Assembly (NCBI RefSeq): GCF_001431205.1
Contig: NZ_LGPC01000014.1
Coordinates: forward strand, 259,674 to 323,673
Length of the DNA: 64,000 bases
Direction of reading: 5' to 3'
Source of the DNA: Staphylococcus sp. NAM3COL9
Lineage (GTDB): Bacteria; Bacillota; Bacilli; Staphylococcales; Staphylococcaceae
Below, one piece after another: positions 26,103 to 36,169 of this stretch. Below the pieces are notes generated by a model. The model searched no databases. It was given only the letters and a program-made list of their open reading frames with translations, and was not told where the DNA came from. How positions within the stretch are numbered: the first letter of the stretch is position 1; each line of letters begins with the position of its first letter. The translations under genes were made by a program, and so were the position numbers.

Positions 26103-26374
26103 CATTTAATATTATAATTTTGCTTATTGTGCTTATCGTATTTCAATTAATTATTGGGCATCTATTGCATGATATAGGATTTTCATATACACGTAGTATC
26201 ACACTCATGTGTCTCCCGTTAGGTATTGGATTATTTTATCTACAATTATTTTATTACGAACGCCATTTTCCTAATTGGAACGTACCTAAAAAAATAAGAT
26301 TAAGACTAAAATACATGTATATATTAACATTCTTTGAATATGTTGCTTTATACATCTGTATTTTTAGATTGTAA
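26099..26374 (+). CDS. Small membrane protein coupled to the DUF1361 gene
   Basis: 91 residues with three hydrophobic segments: MTFNIIILLIVLIVF, TLMCLPLGIGLFYLQLFYY and MYILTFFEYVALYICIF. The ATG overlaps the preceding stop by four bases; AAAGGAG lies about 14 bases upstream, inside the DUF1361 gene, so translation probably depends on coupling. No family recognised; the overlap suggests that the two proteins work together. A long perfect terminator follows. Confidence 0.75.
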   Translation: MTFNIIILLIVLIVFQLIIGHLLHDIGFSYTRSITLMCLPLGIGLFYLQLFYYERHFPNWNVPKKIRLRLKYMYILTFFEYVALYICIFRL

Positions 26375-26432
26375 TTAATTTGAATTTTGATTATAAATAT
26401 AAGTAAACATAGAATCTAGTTTTAAGTTGATT

Positions 26433-26481
26433 AAAGGGCTGTTAAGTTTCCATAATAGAAACTTAACAGCCCTCTTTTTAT
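26433..26481 (+). terminator. Strong terminator after the DUF1361 pair
   Basis: AGGGCTGTTAAGTTTC pairs exactly with GAAACTTAACAGCCCT around CATAATA, followed by CTTTTTA. Confidence 0.92.
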
Positions 26482-26489
26482 ATTGAAAT

Positions 26490-26645
26490 AAAACGGGAAG
26501 GTGATACAACATTAAAAATTGTAATTTGACCTAATATACCCACCCACAAGTTTGACTAGAAAAAGGAATACAAGAGCTGAATCGCTTGCATAAGAACTAC
26601 TCATTTTCATTAATGAAGAAATAATTCTAATAATCTTTCCTAGTG
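26490..26645 (+). repeat. Dispersed intergenic repeat, copy B
   Basis: Its core at 26547-26574 reads AAGTTTGACTAGAAA followed by AGGAATACAAG, then CGCTTG. The same core occurs at 35938-35965 and, on the other strand, at 38011-38037. The unit holds no ORF and separates two convergent genes. Confidence 0.6.
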
Positions 26646-26659
26646 TATTTTAATATTAA

Positions 26660-27595
26660 TTATTGTTTGAGTGATTGTTTTACTTCTGTAACTGCGTTTG
26701 CAGAAACTTGTAATTGTGCTTGTTCATCTTCAGATAATTGTAATTCTACGATACGCTCTATACCTTTAGACCCTAAAATTGTTGGTACACCTAAACATAT
26801 ATCAGAGAAACTGTATTCTCCCTCTAATAGTGCAATACTTGGTAATAAACGTTTCTGATCTTTTAAAATTGCTTCAACCATACTATAGACCGCTGATGCA
26901 GGCGCATAATACGCTGAACCATTCCCCAGTAATTCTACGATTTCTGCGCCACCTTTTCGCGTACGTTCTACAATTTGTGTAACTTGCGCATCGTTCAGAA
27001 GTTTATTTAGAGGCACGCCGTTTACATTTGTTGATGTTATTAAAGGTAACATCGTATCACCATGGCCACCTAATACCAATCCTCTGATATCTTTAACCGA
27101 TACATTGAGTGCTTCTGCAATAAATGTTTGGTATCTAGCTGTATCTAAGACACCCGACTGTCCGATTACACGTTCTTTTGGAAATCCAGAGGCTTGTAAT
27201 ACAGAATAAGTCATGGCATCTACAGGATTTGTAAGTACAATTATTTTACATTCCGGTGAGTGTTTTACAATTGCTTTCGTTACATCATGCATCACAGCTT
27301 CGTTGACTTGAACTAAATCGTCACGACTCATACCAGGTTTGCGTGCCACACCAGCAGTGATGACAACTACATCAGAGTTCGCTGAATCAGCATAATCAAT
27401 AGAACCTGTTACATTAACATCAAAACCATATATTGGACTACTTTCCAATATATCTAGTGCTTTTCCTTTCACAAGACCTTCACTCTCCGGACGGTCAATG
27501 AGTACGACATCTGCGAGTTCTCGTTGGGCCACAATAAAAGCTAGTGTTGCGCCAGTATTTCCAGCACCAATAATCGAAACTTTTTGCTTTGTCAT
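26660..27595 (-). CDS. mdh: Malate dehydrogenase Mdh
   Basis: 311 residues of the LDH/MDH family. The N-terminal NAD site is [14 protein letters not shown]. Substrate-loop [17 protein letters not shown] carries the two Arg typical of malate rather than lactate dehydrogenases, and [12 protein letters not shown] holds the catalytic His. It interconverts malate and oxaloacetate with NAD. GGGGGATTGCATT precedes the ATG. S. aureus relies on malate:quinone oxidoreductases and, as far as I recall, lacks this gene, so its presence argues for another species. It is monocistronic. Confidence 0.9.
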   Translation of the reverse strand: MTKQKVSIIGAGNTGATLAFIVAQRELADVVLIDRPESEGLVKGKALDILESSPIYGFDVNVTGSIDYADSANSDVVVITAGVARKPGMSRDDLVQVNEAVMHDVTKAIVKHSPECKIIVLTNPVDAMTYSVLQASGFPKERVIGQSGVLDTARYQTFIAEALNVSVKDIRGLVLGGHGDTMLPLITSTNVNGVPLNKLLNDAQVTQIVERTRKGGAEIVELLGNGSAYYAPASAVYSMVEAILKDQKRLLPSIALLEGEYSFSDICLGVPTILGSKGIERIVELQLSEDEQAQLQVSANAVTEVKQSLKQ

Positions 27596-27716
27596 AATGC
27601 AATCCCCCTATATCGTCAATACATATTGTACGTTTATTATAACATTTAAAATATGTATTACACTATTTAAAACACATAAATTTTAAATTTAATCTAGGGG
27701 GATATATATCTTATTT

Positions 27717-28322
27717 TTAATTTCTTTGTCGTTTGAACCATTTCCAAATGACAAAAATAATTAAAATAGCTAAAATAATATAAATAATACGAGAATATAT
27801 ATCCATATAATAAACAATCGCGTGCCAATTACCACCTACGGCTTGACCTAAATAAATTAACACTGCGTTCCAAATAATAGTACCTACCGTAGTAAATAGT
27901 ATGAATAAAGGAATATTCATACGCGTTAAGCCAGCTGGTATTGAAATTAAACTTCTCAATAAAGGAACAAAGCGACAGAAAAAGACTGTCCAATAACCAT
28001 ATTTTTCAAACCATTGAATTGTCTTATTTAAATCTTTCCTCTTTAAACGTAAAATTTTCCCATATTTATCTACAATACGGTACAAATTACGTTCACCGAT
28101 CCAAGCGCCTATACCATATAACACAATCGCTCCGACTACAGAACCAATTGTCGAGGTGACTAAAACGCCAGTAAATCCTAATCCAGATTGGGTAGTCATA
28201 AAACCACCGAACGTTAAAATAATTTCAGATGGAATTGGTGGAAATATATTTTCTAAAAAGATAAGTAGGCCTATGCCCCAATACCCATAGTGCTCCATAA
28301 ATTGTGTAATCCACTGTTCCAT
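27717..28322 (-). CDS. DedA-family membrane protein
   Basis: 201 residues with about five helices and two re-entrant parts. The DedA motifs LLIFLENIFPPIPSEIIL, with its acidic and proline residues, and FCRFVPLLRSLISIPAGL (the Arg-containing F-x-R-x-x-P-x-x-R block) are clear. DedA proteins support lipid-carrier recycling across the membrane; members such as UptA move undecaprenyl phosphate. AGGAGGAAATAA precedes the ATG. uppP, which makes the same carrier lipid, is 7 kb away. Confidence 0.9.
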   Translation of the reverse strand: MEQWITQFMEHYGYWGIGLLIFLENIFPPIPSEIILTFGGFMTTQSGLGFTGVLVTSTIGSVVGAIVLYGIGAWIGERNLYRIVDKYGKILRLKRKDLNKTIQWFEKYGYWTVFFCRFVPLLRSLISIPAGLTRMNIPLFILFTTVGTIIWNAVLIYLGQAVGGNWHAIVYYMDIYSRIIYIILAILIIFVIWKWFKRQRN

Positions 28323-28381
28323 TTATTTCCTCCTAGTTTGTTCGATAATACATTATATTTATTACTCTGGACGTTCGTAAA

Positions 28382-28681
28382 TTAAAACAAATTATTTGTT
28401 GTAGCATATAAATAAACTGTTGCAGCGAATAATGCCATAGATAAAATCGTTAATATTAACGATAATATTGCAGTACGTTTGTAATGTTTTATAAATGCTA
28501 CAAATAGTATACCCGCGTTATAAAAGAAAAAAATTCCAAATAGCGTCATCATTAAAGTTATATCAGGGAATGCTAAATTTAAAATTGCGATGACAAGTGC
28601 AAATCCTAAAAACGGGAAATTAATAAAATTACGTTGAAATTTAAGTTGGTTTCTTTGATGTTGTTCATTCTGTGTATTCAT
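28382..28681 (-). CDS. Small three-helix membrane protein, unknown
   Basis: 99 residues: a hydrophilic N-terminus (MNTQNEQHQRNQLKFQRN) and three hydrophobic helices. GGAGCGTAACTA precedes the ATG, a fair ribosome site. It stands between the AKR gene (25 bases away) and dedA (59 bases away) on the same strand, so it may share a transcript with both. No family recognised. Confidence 0.7.
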   Translation of the reverse strand: MNTQNEQHQRNQLKFQRNFINFPFLGFALVIAILNLAFPDITLMMTLFGIFFFYNAGILFVAFIKHYKRTAILSLILTILSMALFAATVYLYATTNNLF

Positions 28682-28706
28682 TAGTTACGCTCCTTCAACA
28701 TGTACT

Positions 28707-29615
28707 TTATGGAATATCGTGGCCTAGAGAAGCTGTATAAATATCAAACCATTCTTGATCTGTAATTGTTACTTCTAAACCTTCGATTGCTTCGTCAATA
28801 CGTTCTATTTTATGAGTGCCTAATACAGGCATGATTGTTGCTGGGTGTTTATTTAACCATGCCATGACAATGCCATTCACACTAGCATGATATTTTTGTG
28901 CTAAGGGTGAAATTATGCCCATAATTCGAACAGATTTTTCATCTTCTAAATCGAATAATTTACCGCCTGCCATAGGGCTCCATGACATCATTTTAACATT
29001 ATCTTTATACATATGATTCATCATACCATTTTCAAGTACGTCTATAGTATATGGCGAAATTTCTAGTTGATTTAATGTAATATGCAACTTATCAGAAACA
29101 AGATGTCTGCTCAACAAATCATATTCTGATTTATTAAAATTAGAAACACCAAAGGATTTCACTTTTCCCTCATTAACTAAAGCAGTGATTGCTTCAGTCA
29201 CTTCTTGAGGATCCATTAATGGTGACGGTCTATGAATAAGTAGTGAATCCAGATGGTCTACTTGCAACTCTTGCAGAGAACGATCTACAGACGTTCGAAT
29301 ATGATGCTTACTATGATCATAACGGTGACCGTCTGCTTCATGTATACGTTCTGATGGCAACACAATACCACATTTAGTAACAATCTCCATTTGTTCACGT
29401 AATTGTGGAGATAATTTCAATGCCTCTCCAAATATGCCTTCACATGAGTACCCACCATATATATCAGCATGATCCATGGTAGTAATACCACGTTCTACTA
29501 ACTCATTGAGATAACGATTTAATTGTTGTGGTGTCCACTGCCAATCTTTTGCTCTCCAGAACCCTTGTATTACTTTTGAAAATGAAACATGTTGATTAAT
29601 CTTTACTTTATCCAT
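28707..29615 (-). CDS. Aldo/keto reductase (YdhF type)
   Basis: 302 residues. Catalytic residues are seen in TTMDHADIYGGYSCE (Asp, Tyr), EIVTKCGI (Lys) and DSLLIHRPSPLMDP (His), and the C-terminal nucleotide region includes IMPVLGTHKIERIDEA. Family members reduce aldehydes and ketones with NADPH; the substrate is unknown. The WRAKDW and QQLNRYL opening is typical of the YdhF subgroup. GGGGTGTTGGTAAT precedes the ATG. It lies between the COG0523 GTPase and the small membrane protein. Confidence 0.9.
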   Translation of the reverse strand: MDKVKINQHVSFSKVIQGFWRAKDWQWTPQQLNRYLNELVERGITTMDHADIYGGYSCEGIFGEALKLSPQLREQMEIVTKCGIVLPSERIHEADGHRYDHSKHHIRTSVDRSLQELQVDHLDSLLIHRPSPLMDPQEVTEAITALVNEGKVKSFGVSNFNKSEYDLLSRHLVSDKLHITLNQLEISPYTIDVLENGMMNHMYKDNVKMMSWSPMAGGKLFDLEDEKSVRIMGIISPLAQKYHASVNGIVMAWLNKHPATIMPVLGTHKIERIDEAIEGLEVTITDQEWFDIYTASLGHDIP

Positions 29616-29646
29616 ATTACCAACACCCCTTTAAGTATTTAAAAAA

Positions 29647-30585
29647 TTAAGTGAATTGTAGCATGTCTAATTGATTGCGTATGCGATTAACATCTATTTG
29701 TTCACCAATAAGCACAATGATTAAAGGCATGGATGCATCGATAACTTGATAGTCTGGCAAATCAAATGCATATTGAAATTCATATGTATCATTTGGCAAA
29801 TCACGAAACTTTACGTATCCCTTTAATCTTAAAACATTATCTGGCAACCGTAAAATAAATTGATAGAATAGTTGCCTATCTATTGGACCAGTAAACTGAT
29901 ATTGCATACTATTAATCCCATGATGATGTGAATGTTGTTTCATATTTCTTCCTTCATTTTGTGTAACTGAAATTAATTGCTCCATATCTAAATTTGCATA
30001 ACTCGTATAGAATATCGGTGCATATGGATTAATTTCAAAAGTTTCATTCATTCGTTCTCGCTCTACTTCATCAATCAAATCTATTTTATTGACTACAATT
30101 GTATGGCTCGCAGATAATTGTTCTTCCATCAATTGTGTTGTACTATGAGTATATTGAGCTCTGGCCAAAAATCTTGGAGCGTCGACTAAGCCAATAACTA
30201 CTGGTGCATTAACGCTTGCGACGATTTCAGGATCTTGACATGCTGCAATAATTTCGATTGGGTGTGCTATACCTGTCGCTTCAATAATAATATGGTGCAT
30301 TGCACTTTTGTTTAGAAAATGTTTTAATTGTTTTATTAAATCTTGTTGCAAGTCACAACATACGCAACCATTTAATATTGTCGCAACCTCAATATCATCG
30401 CCGATTGCACGGCTATCTACATCTAAATTGCCGTATTCATTTACGATGATACTCGGGTTTTCACCATTACTTAGTAAATATTTTACATAATTACTGAGTA
30501 AAGTAGTTTTTCCACTACCTAAAAAACCTGTTATGATTGTAATTGATGTTTTTGGATCTTTAATTTTTTTCATATAATCACTCAT
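29647..30585 (-). CDS. COG0523 (CobW/ZNG1-like) GTPase, likely metal chaperone
   Basis: 312 residues. Walker A is TGFLGSGKTTLLSN, the metal-binding CxCC motif is LNGCVCCDLQQDL, and TIVVNKIDLID is the NKxD guanine motif. A His-rich stretch (KQHSHHHGI) precedes the C-terminal CobW_C domain. Members deliver zinc or other metals to enzymes at the cost of GTP. The start may be ATG 30585 or the ATG four codons later; neither has a clear ribosome site. It is divergent from mgrA. No convincing Zur box is visible upstream. Confidence 0.85.
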   Translation of the reverse strand: MSDYMKKIKDPKTSITIITGFLGSGKTTLLSNYVKYLLSNGENPSIIVNEYGNLDVDSRAIGDDIEVATILNGCVCCDLQQDLIKQLKHFLNKSAMHHIIIEATGIAHPIEIIAACQDPEIVASVNAPVVIGLVDAPRFLARAQYTHSTTQLMEEQLSASHTIVVNKIDLIDEVERERMNETFEINPYAPIFYTSYANLDMEQLISVTQNEGRNMKQHSHHHGINSMQYQFTGPIDRQLFYQFILRLPDNVLRLKGYVKFRDLPNDTYEFQYAFDLPDYQVIDASMPLIIVLIGEQIDVNRIRNQLDMLQFT

Positions 30586-30794
30586 TTCTTAATACAAATG
30601 TCTGCATAAAAGTACAATTATTCGTATAATTAAACTTTCACTTGATAAAACATTAGATTTCTTCTAAACTTTATACGTACACTACATTTTAGCATGGCAC
30701 AGTGCAAAAGTGTTTTGAGGAAGTGTCACACATCATAAGACGGATTCAGGTCCGATACAGAAGAAAACGGATAGAATGTCTGGAGGAGAACTTT

Positions 30795-31238
30795 ATGTCT
30801 GAACCACTTAATTTAAAAGAACAACTTTGTTTCAGTTTGTATAATGCTCAAAGACAAGTAAATCGCTATTACTCAAATAATGTCTTTAAGAAATACAAAT
30901 TGACTTATCCACAGTTTTTAGTTTTAACAATCTTATGGGCTGATTCACCTGTCAATGTAAAAAAAGTCGTTACTGAATTGGCACTTGATACAGGTACTGT
31001 ATCTCCATTACTTAAAAGAATGGAACAAGTTGACCTAATCAAACGCGAGCGTTCTGAAATTGATCAACGTGAAGTATTCATTCATTTAACTGATAAGAGC
31101 GAAGCAATCCGCCCTGAATTAGATACAGCTTGTCAAGATGTTGCAGTAGCATCTTCATTGACCCCAGATGAATCTAAAGAATTAAACCGATTACTTTCAA
31201 AAGTAATCACTGCCTTCACAGAAGAAAAAGCAAAATAA
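30795..31238 (+). CDS. mgrA: Global regulator MgrA (MarR/SarA family)
   Basis: 147 residues starting at ATG 30795 after GGAGGAGAAC; the frame runs further upstream but only this start fits the family. [20 protein letters not shown] holds the redox-sensing Cys12, and the winged helix [19 protein letters not shown] is almost identical to remembered S. aureus MgrA. It controls efflux pumps (including norA), autolysis and surface proteins, and is modulated by oxidation and phosphorylation. In S. aureus it is next to the cydDC-like transporter genes, as here. Confidence 0.96.
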   Translation: MSEPLNLKEQLCFSLYNAQRQVNRYYSNNVFKKYKLTYPQFLVLTILWADSPVNVKKVVTELALDTGTVSPLLKRMEQVDLIKRERSEIDQREVFIHLTDKSEAIRPELDTACQDVAVASSLTPDESKELNRLLSKVITAFTEEKAK

Positions 31239-31312
31239 TTTTTCAATGGCAATGGTAAATATTAGATAGTCCTTCTATCAAATTTATTCATTAAATATAC
31301 TTGATTTATAAT

Positions 31313-31350
31313 GAGAGCTCAAACACATTTGTGTTTGAGCTCCATTTTTT
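31313..31350 (+). terminator. Intrinsic terminator of mgrA
   Basis: GAGCTCAAACACA pairs with TGTGTTTGAGCTC and CATTTTTT follows. Confidence 0.9.
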
Positions 31351-31381
31351 AACTTATAAGCAAAATAATGTAACTTTTCGT

Positions 31382-33058
31382 TTATGAAACATTCATTTCA
31401 ACCATTTCATATAAATAGCCTCTTTTTGTAATTAGAGATTGATAACTTCCAGTTTCTACAATTTCCCCTTCACTCATAACTACAATTTTATCAAAATACG
31501 GCAGCAACCTTAAATCATGTGTTGCAACAACTAAGGTTTGAGCTTTGGCATGAATAATATCCATTACGCTATCTGTATGATATATATCAAGCGCTGTGGT
31601 AGGTTCATCCATTATCCAAATCGGTACATCTCTTAATATTAATCTTGCAATACCAAGTCTTTGTATTTCGCCACCTGATAATGTATTACCAGATAAAGTA
31701 ATATATCTATCTAAATCGATATGGTCTAAACCTAAATTAGCTAAAACACTGTGAAGCTCAGTATCCTCTTTTTTAGTGAACAAGTTCTCTCTCACTGTAC
31801 CGTCAAATAACTGTTGCGTTTGTAATAGGGCATTGATTTGACTATATTTTTCTTCATCTACAATATTTGTAATATCTTGATGATTTAATAATATATCCCC
31901 TTTGTCACTTTGATACAAACCTAACATGAGTTGTAATAACGAACTTTTACCGGACCCTGAAGGTCCAATAATAGCAACATGCTCGCCTTTATTAATTGAT
32001 AATTGGATATCTTGTAATACATAACTTGCTTGGTTCCAATACTTGAAGTTGAGGTCTCTAATCTCGTACAACGGCTCGGTTGGTAAGACTTCTAAATGCA
32101 TTGCTTCTTCGCCTTGTTTCATAGGATGCGCAATCACTTTATTAATATCATGGAAAGCTTCATCAGTATCCGCTTTAAAGTAAGCTACATTGCTCATAGG
32201 TATCGCCTGTTCGAAAAGTGTCAACATCATTAATACAATACTTGTTAAATAAACAACGTCTAATTCTTGATTTTGTACTTGAACGACACCCAAATACAGT
32301 GTGAAAAATAATGCAATCATCGAAACAATATTCAGACTATATTCGTATAGTGATAAAAATCGTTGCTCTTTTGCTTGAACTGCTTCATAGTCATCCAATT
32401 GATTAAGCACTTGTTTTTTATAAAATTCTGTTCGGCCAAAACGATCCAACTCTTCATACCCTTCTTTATAATCATAAAATTGGTTTAAAAAATCGCCTTG
32501 AACGTCGTTAACTTGTCTTTTGAGTATACGTGTACGTCTAGCACTTAACCATGGTATAACTACTAAAGTAGCAATCATGCTAATACAAATGATAATTGCA
32601 TGTACATATGAAAAGTAGATCATTACTATTGTAGAAATGATTGCTGTAACACCAATTACTACAGGTGGATAATAAACACGCAAGTATATATTTTGCAAAG
32701 CTTCAACTCTGCCAATCATTCGTGCGATTAAATCACTAGAATTAAATTTTCGATATACGTCGGGAACGACTGGGATTAAATGCTTGAAAAATTGAACTCT
32801 AACATTTCTAAGCATTGTAAAAGTAGCTCTATGTGATAATAACCTTTCAATATATCTGGCAATTGCTCTTACAAATCCAAATAGTTTTACTGAAGCTATC
32901 AGAACCATTAACGCAAATAACGGGGCGCCCAGTGCACTTTGCGTTACCATATAACCACTTAAAAAGAACATGCTAAGTGCTACTAAACTTCCTATAACAC
33001 CCACAATAATCGAAAGTATCAAATCTCTATCTATTTTAAATTGAATATGTGGCTTCAT
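31382..33058 (-). CDS. cydC: ABC transporter ATP-binding/permease CydC (cytochrome bd assembly)
   Basis: 558 residues: a six-helix export domain (1-320) and an ATPase domain with Walker A IIGPSGSGKSSLLQL, signature LSGGEIQRLGIARL, Walker B VPIWIMDEPTTALD and the switch His in VVATHDLRLL. The first helices (GSLVALSMFFLSGYMVTQSA) look like CydC. CydDC moves thiols (cysteine/glutathione type) or heme-related compounds needed for cytochrome bd. The start overlaps the end of cydD by four bases. Confidence 0.88.
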   Translation of the reverse strand: MKPHIQFKIDRDLILSIIVGVIGSLVALSMFFLSGYMVTQSALGAPLFALMVLIASVKLFGFVRAIARYIERLLSHRATFTMLRNVRVQFFKHLIPVVPDVYRKFNSSDLIARMIGRVEALQNIYLRVYYPPVVIGVTAIISTIVMIYFSYVHAIIICISMIATLVVIPWLSARRTRILKRQVNDVQGDFLNQFYDYKEGYEELDRFGRTEFYKKQVLNQLDDYEAVQAKEQRFLSLYEYSLNIVSMIALFFTLYLGVVQVQNQELDVVYLTSIVLMMLTLFEQAIPMSNVAYFKADTDEAFHDINKVIAHPMKQGEEAMHLEVLPTEPLYEIRDLNFKYWNQASYVLQDIQLSINKGEHVAIIGPSGSGKSSLLQLMLGLYQSDKGDILLNHQDITNIVDEEKYSQINALLQTQQLFDGTVRENLFTKKEDTELHSVLANLGLDHIDLDRYITLSGNTLSGGEIQRLGIARLILRDVPIWIMDEPTTALDIYHTDSVMDIIHAKAQTLVVATHDLRLLPYFDKIVVMSEGEIVETGSYQSLITKRGYLYEMVEMNVS

Positions 33059-34686
33059 GTTACATCACCACCTTTATTATTGTTTCTTCTCTCTTGTGTA
33101 TCTATTGACGTCAAATAACCATTTTCAATATATATACGTCTATCGGCATTTTTAATAGTATTTTCTCTATGTGCAATCGTGATTACAGTTGTACCCACAA
33201 ATTGTTGCGCAATTATATCTTGTATAATATTTTCTGTTTTCACATCTAAGCCAGTAGCAGGCTCATCAAAGATAAGTACGTCTGGTTGAGTCATTAGTAC
33301 TCGAGACAGTTCTACGCGTCTCATTTGACCGCCTGAGAGCATCTCTCCACCCTCTCCTATCCAAGTATCTAATCCATCTTTTAAAGATAGTACCTTTTCT
33401 TTTAACTCAACATCTTCTAATACTTTCAATATTTTGTTTTCATTCATCGATTGAAACATAGTAATATTATCGCGTATAGAAGCATTAAAGATATAAGGCA
33501 TTTGACTTAAAAAACCTAATTTCAAATTAGAATGTTGATAAGTCACTTTACCTGACTGAGCATCAAAATGTTGTACAATAAGCTGCGCTAGTGTAGATTT
33601 ACCAGCACCACTTTTCCCGATGAGCGCAATTTGCTCCCCTCTAAAAATATTTAGGTTAATATCATTTAAAGCATTTTGTTGTGCATCATCATATTTAAAA
33701 CTTACATTTGCCAATTTAATTAATGCGGATTGTTGTGTATTAGTACGTATCTCAGGTTTCAGCGATTTTTCTTGTTTATCTAATAATTCGAAAACAACAT
33801 CGCTCGATCCTTCACTTTGCTTTCCAGTGTGGAATGATTGCCCTAAATCTTTAATAGCATTATAAAATTCAGGCGCTAATATGATTGCAATCGCAGCTGT
33901 TTTAAAATCAATACTATTGAATAAAATCAAGCCTAATCCAGCTTCTAAAGCTACAAGACCAATCCCTAGCATACTGATAAATTCAAGCATGAGTCCAGAT
34001 AGAAAAGCACTTTTTAAAATACGCATAGTTAAATCTCTGAATGTCGTACTTTCTTCATATAATTCTTGTTCTGTCTGCGCTGTTCTATTAAAAAGTTTTA
34101 AAGTGATAAGCCCTTTAACTTTATTTAAAAATTGCTGACTGAATTGATTTAAATAGGTCATTTTATCTTTAGATTCATCACGTGTTTTTAATCCGAAAAT
34201 AATATAAAAAAGAGGAATAAATGGTGCAGTGACCATCATAATCAAAGCCGTATTTAAATGAATAAAACACATAGAAACAATGATAAATAATGGAATCATC
34301 ATTGATTTAAATAATTGTGGGAAATAACTATTAAAAAACGGAACAATACCATCAATACTTTCAGTCAAGGTATTTATTTGAACCCCAATTGGCTCTTTTG
34401 ACTGTTTTAATATAAGTTGGCGTCGCAAATCATATTTCACTTTTGTAGACATGCGATTACCTATCATTTGATTTATTGTATTAAATGTTGCGCGTGCGAT
34501 TAAAATAAATAATGTAAACAGCAATAATATTAACAAATTTTGGTTCGTTTCCAATAACATTGCATTTAAAATTTCTGCAATAGAAATATTCTGAACGACC
34601 ACGGTAATAGCTAATAATGTACTGATTACAAACATGAACATTGGGTATATTTTGTATTTAAATGCTAAATTTGTTAATCTTTTCAC
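33055..34686 (-). CDS. cydD: ABC transporter ATP-binding/permease CydD (cytochrome bd assembly)
   Basis: I start at GTG 34686 (MKRLTNLAFKYKIYP) because AGGTGA lies six bases upstream. The ATG six codons earlier lies within a few bases of a TATAAT (34710-34705) and probably sits at the transcript start. 543 residues: six helices, then Walker A ALIGKSGAGKSTLAQL, signature MLSGGQMRRVELSRVL, Walker B VLIFDEPATGLD and ITIAHRE. It is the partner of CydC in a heterodimer. S. aureus has an equivalent pair beside mgrA and uppP. Confidence 0.88.
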   Translation of the reverse strand: MKRLTNLAFKYKIYPMFMFVISTLLAITVVVQNISIAEILNAMLLETNQNLLILLLFTLFILIARATFNTINQMIGNRMSTKVKYDLRRQLILKQSKEPIGVQINTLTESIDGIVPFFNSYFPQLFKSMMIPLFIIVSMCFIHLNTALIMMVTAPFIPLFYIIFGLKTRDESKDKMTYLNQFSQQFLNKVKGLITLKLFNRTAQTEQELYEESTTFRDLTMRILKSAFLSGLMLEFISMLGIGLVALEAGLGLILFNSIDFKTAAIAIILAPEFYNAIKDLGQSFHTGKQSEGSSDVVFELLDKQEKSLKPEIRTNTQQSALIKLANVSFKYDDAQQNALNDINLNIFRGEQIALIGKSGAGKSTLAQLIVQHFDAQSGKVTYQHSNLKLGFLSQMPYIFNASIRDNITMFQSMNENKILKVLEDVELKEKVLSLKDGLDTWIGEGGEMLSGGQMRRVELSRVLMTQPDVLIFDEPATGLDVKTENIIQDIIAQQFVGTTVITIAHRENTIKNADRRIYIENGYLTSIDTQERRNNNKGGDVT

Positions 34687-34950
34687 AATTATCACCTGCC
34701 ACATATTATAAACTGATTCGGTGAAAATTAAATGAATTCGCTCATTATTATTAGTACTTTTTTATGTTAATTTCATATTTCAGACATAATTAGAAATTCC
34801 TCTTTTTCAATGCTTGAATTCTTTTTATTATATTAATCTCAGTCTTTAGTCTAAAATTACATTTATATGTGGCACATTACATTTTTATTGTGCTATCATT
34901 ATAAAATAAAATGTATGAAATTTAATTAGTAATATGAAAGTAGGTAAATT

Positions 34951-35826
34951 ATGTTAATACTAGAATTGATTAAAGGCCTTATTCTAGGTATTGTTGAGGG
35001 GTTAACAGAGTTTGCACCTGTTTCTTCGACAGGTCACATGATCCTTATCGATGATATGTGGTTAAAATCAAGTGAATTTTTAGGATCAGAATCAGCTTTT
35101 ACCTTTAAAATTGTAATACAACTTGGTTCTGTTTTTGCGGGGGCATGGGTATTCCGCGAACGTTATTTCGAAATGCTACATATTGGTAAGTATAGAGCAT
35201 CTTCTGTCGACGGCGTTGGCCAAAAACCGAATCGTTTAAACTTACTACATATTATTGTCGGTATGATTCCTGCAGGTATTCTCGGGTTATTATTTGATGA
35301 CGTTATTCAAAAATACTTGTTCAGTGTACCAACTGTAATGATTGGACTATTTATTGGCGCTATTTATATGATAATAGCCGATATTTATAGTAAAAAAGTT
35401 ACAAACCCACAATCAGTTGACCAAATCAATTATGTCCAAGCATTTGTAATTGGACTATCACAAGCAATCGCAATGTGGCCTGGTTTCAGTAGATCTGGTT
35501 CTACAATATCTACGGGTGTATTAATGAAGATGGATCACAAATCAGCATCAGACTTCACTTTCATTATGGCTGTACCAGTTATGCTAGCAGCTAGTGGCTT
35601 ATCACTCGTTAAAAACTTTGAATATATTCATTTAGACCACATTGGTTTTTATGCATTAGGCTTTATTGCAGCGTTTGTTGTTGGTTTAATTGCAATCAAG
35701 ACATTCTTATACTTAATTAGTAAAGTTAAATTAATTCCTTTTGCTATATATAGAATTGTTCTAGTTATTATTATCGCTATCCTTTATTTCGGTTTCGGTA
35801 TAGGACAAGGTATTACAGGCGAATAA
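34951..35826 (+). CDS. uppP: Undecaprenyl-diphosphatase UppP (BacA)
   Basis: 291 residues with eight or so helices. The catalytic blocks GIVEGLTEFAPVSSTGHMIL (Glu pair near residues 16-20 and the Ser/Thr-Gly-His) and AMWPGFSRSGSTISTGVL (Arg) are present. It dephosphorylates undecaprenyl pyrophosphate to the carrier lipid used for peptidoglycan and teichoic acids, and higher dosage gives bacitracin tolerance. GAAAGTAGGTAAATT precedes the ATG. Monocistronic. Confidence 0.96.
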   Translation: MLILELIKGLILGIVEGLTEFAPVSSTGHMILIDDMWLKSSEFLGSESAFTFKIVIQLGSVFAGAWVFRERYFEMLHIGKYRASSVDGVGQKPNRLNLLHIIVGMIPAGILGLLFDDVIQKYLFSVPTVMIGLFIGAIYMIIADIYSKKVTNPQSVDQINYVQAFVIGLSQAIAMWPGFSRSGSTISTGVLMKMDHKSASDFTFIMAVPVMLAASGLSLVKNFEYIHLDHIGFYALGFIAAFVVGLIAIKTFLYLISKVKLIPFAIYRIVLVIIIAILYFGFGIGQGITGE

Positions 35827-35875
35827 TATTTTAATTAACCGTATGTGCTTAAGAATCAATATAACTTAATGTTTT

Positions 35876-36016
35876 AAAAGAATGAGACAGAAGTCTAATG
35901 TTCCTAATAAGATTTCGTTGTATGAACCCAGATTGGCAAAGTTGACTAGAAAGAGAAATACAAGCGCATAGTAAACGCGCATTTTTAGTTCAGTCAGTTA
36001 CTACCAATTTAATAAT
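35876..36016 (+). repeat. Dispersed intergenic repeat, copy A
   Basis: It contains TCTAATGTTCCTAATAAG (35894-35911), which recurs with few changes at 59859-59875, and the core AAAGTTGACTAGAAA with GAGAAATACAAG (35938-35965) shared with 26547 and 38011. No ORF. It lies between uppP and its terminator. Confidence 0.6.
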
Positions 36017-36017
36017 C

Positions 36018-36056
36018 GAGGCTAAGACATGTATTTGTCTTAGCCTCTTCTTTTTA
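36018..36056 (+). terminator. Intrinsic terminator downstream of uppP
   Basis: GAGGCTAAGAC pairs exactly with GTCTTAGCCTC over an eight-base loop, followed by TTCTTTTT. Confidence 0.88.
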
Positions 36057-36169
36057 TTATCGCTATCATAAATCGCTTTTATCTTTCTGTACAGACTGTT
36101 TTTATCGTTTATTTTCGTGTATTATAGGGTAATATGTAGATAGTATAAAATTAAATGGAGGCAACGAGT

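Noticed and set aside
30586..30700. Zur box upstream of the COG0523 GTPase gene
   Set aside because: AATTAT-TCGT-ATAATT is a short palindrome but does not match the Zur consensus with its central AT-rich core and flanking TCGTAA arms.
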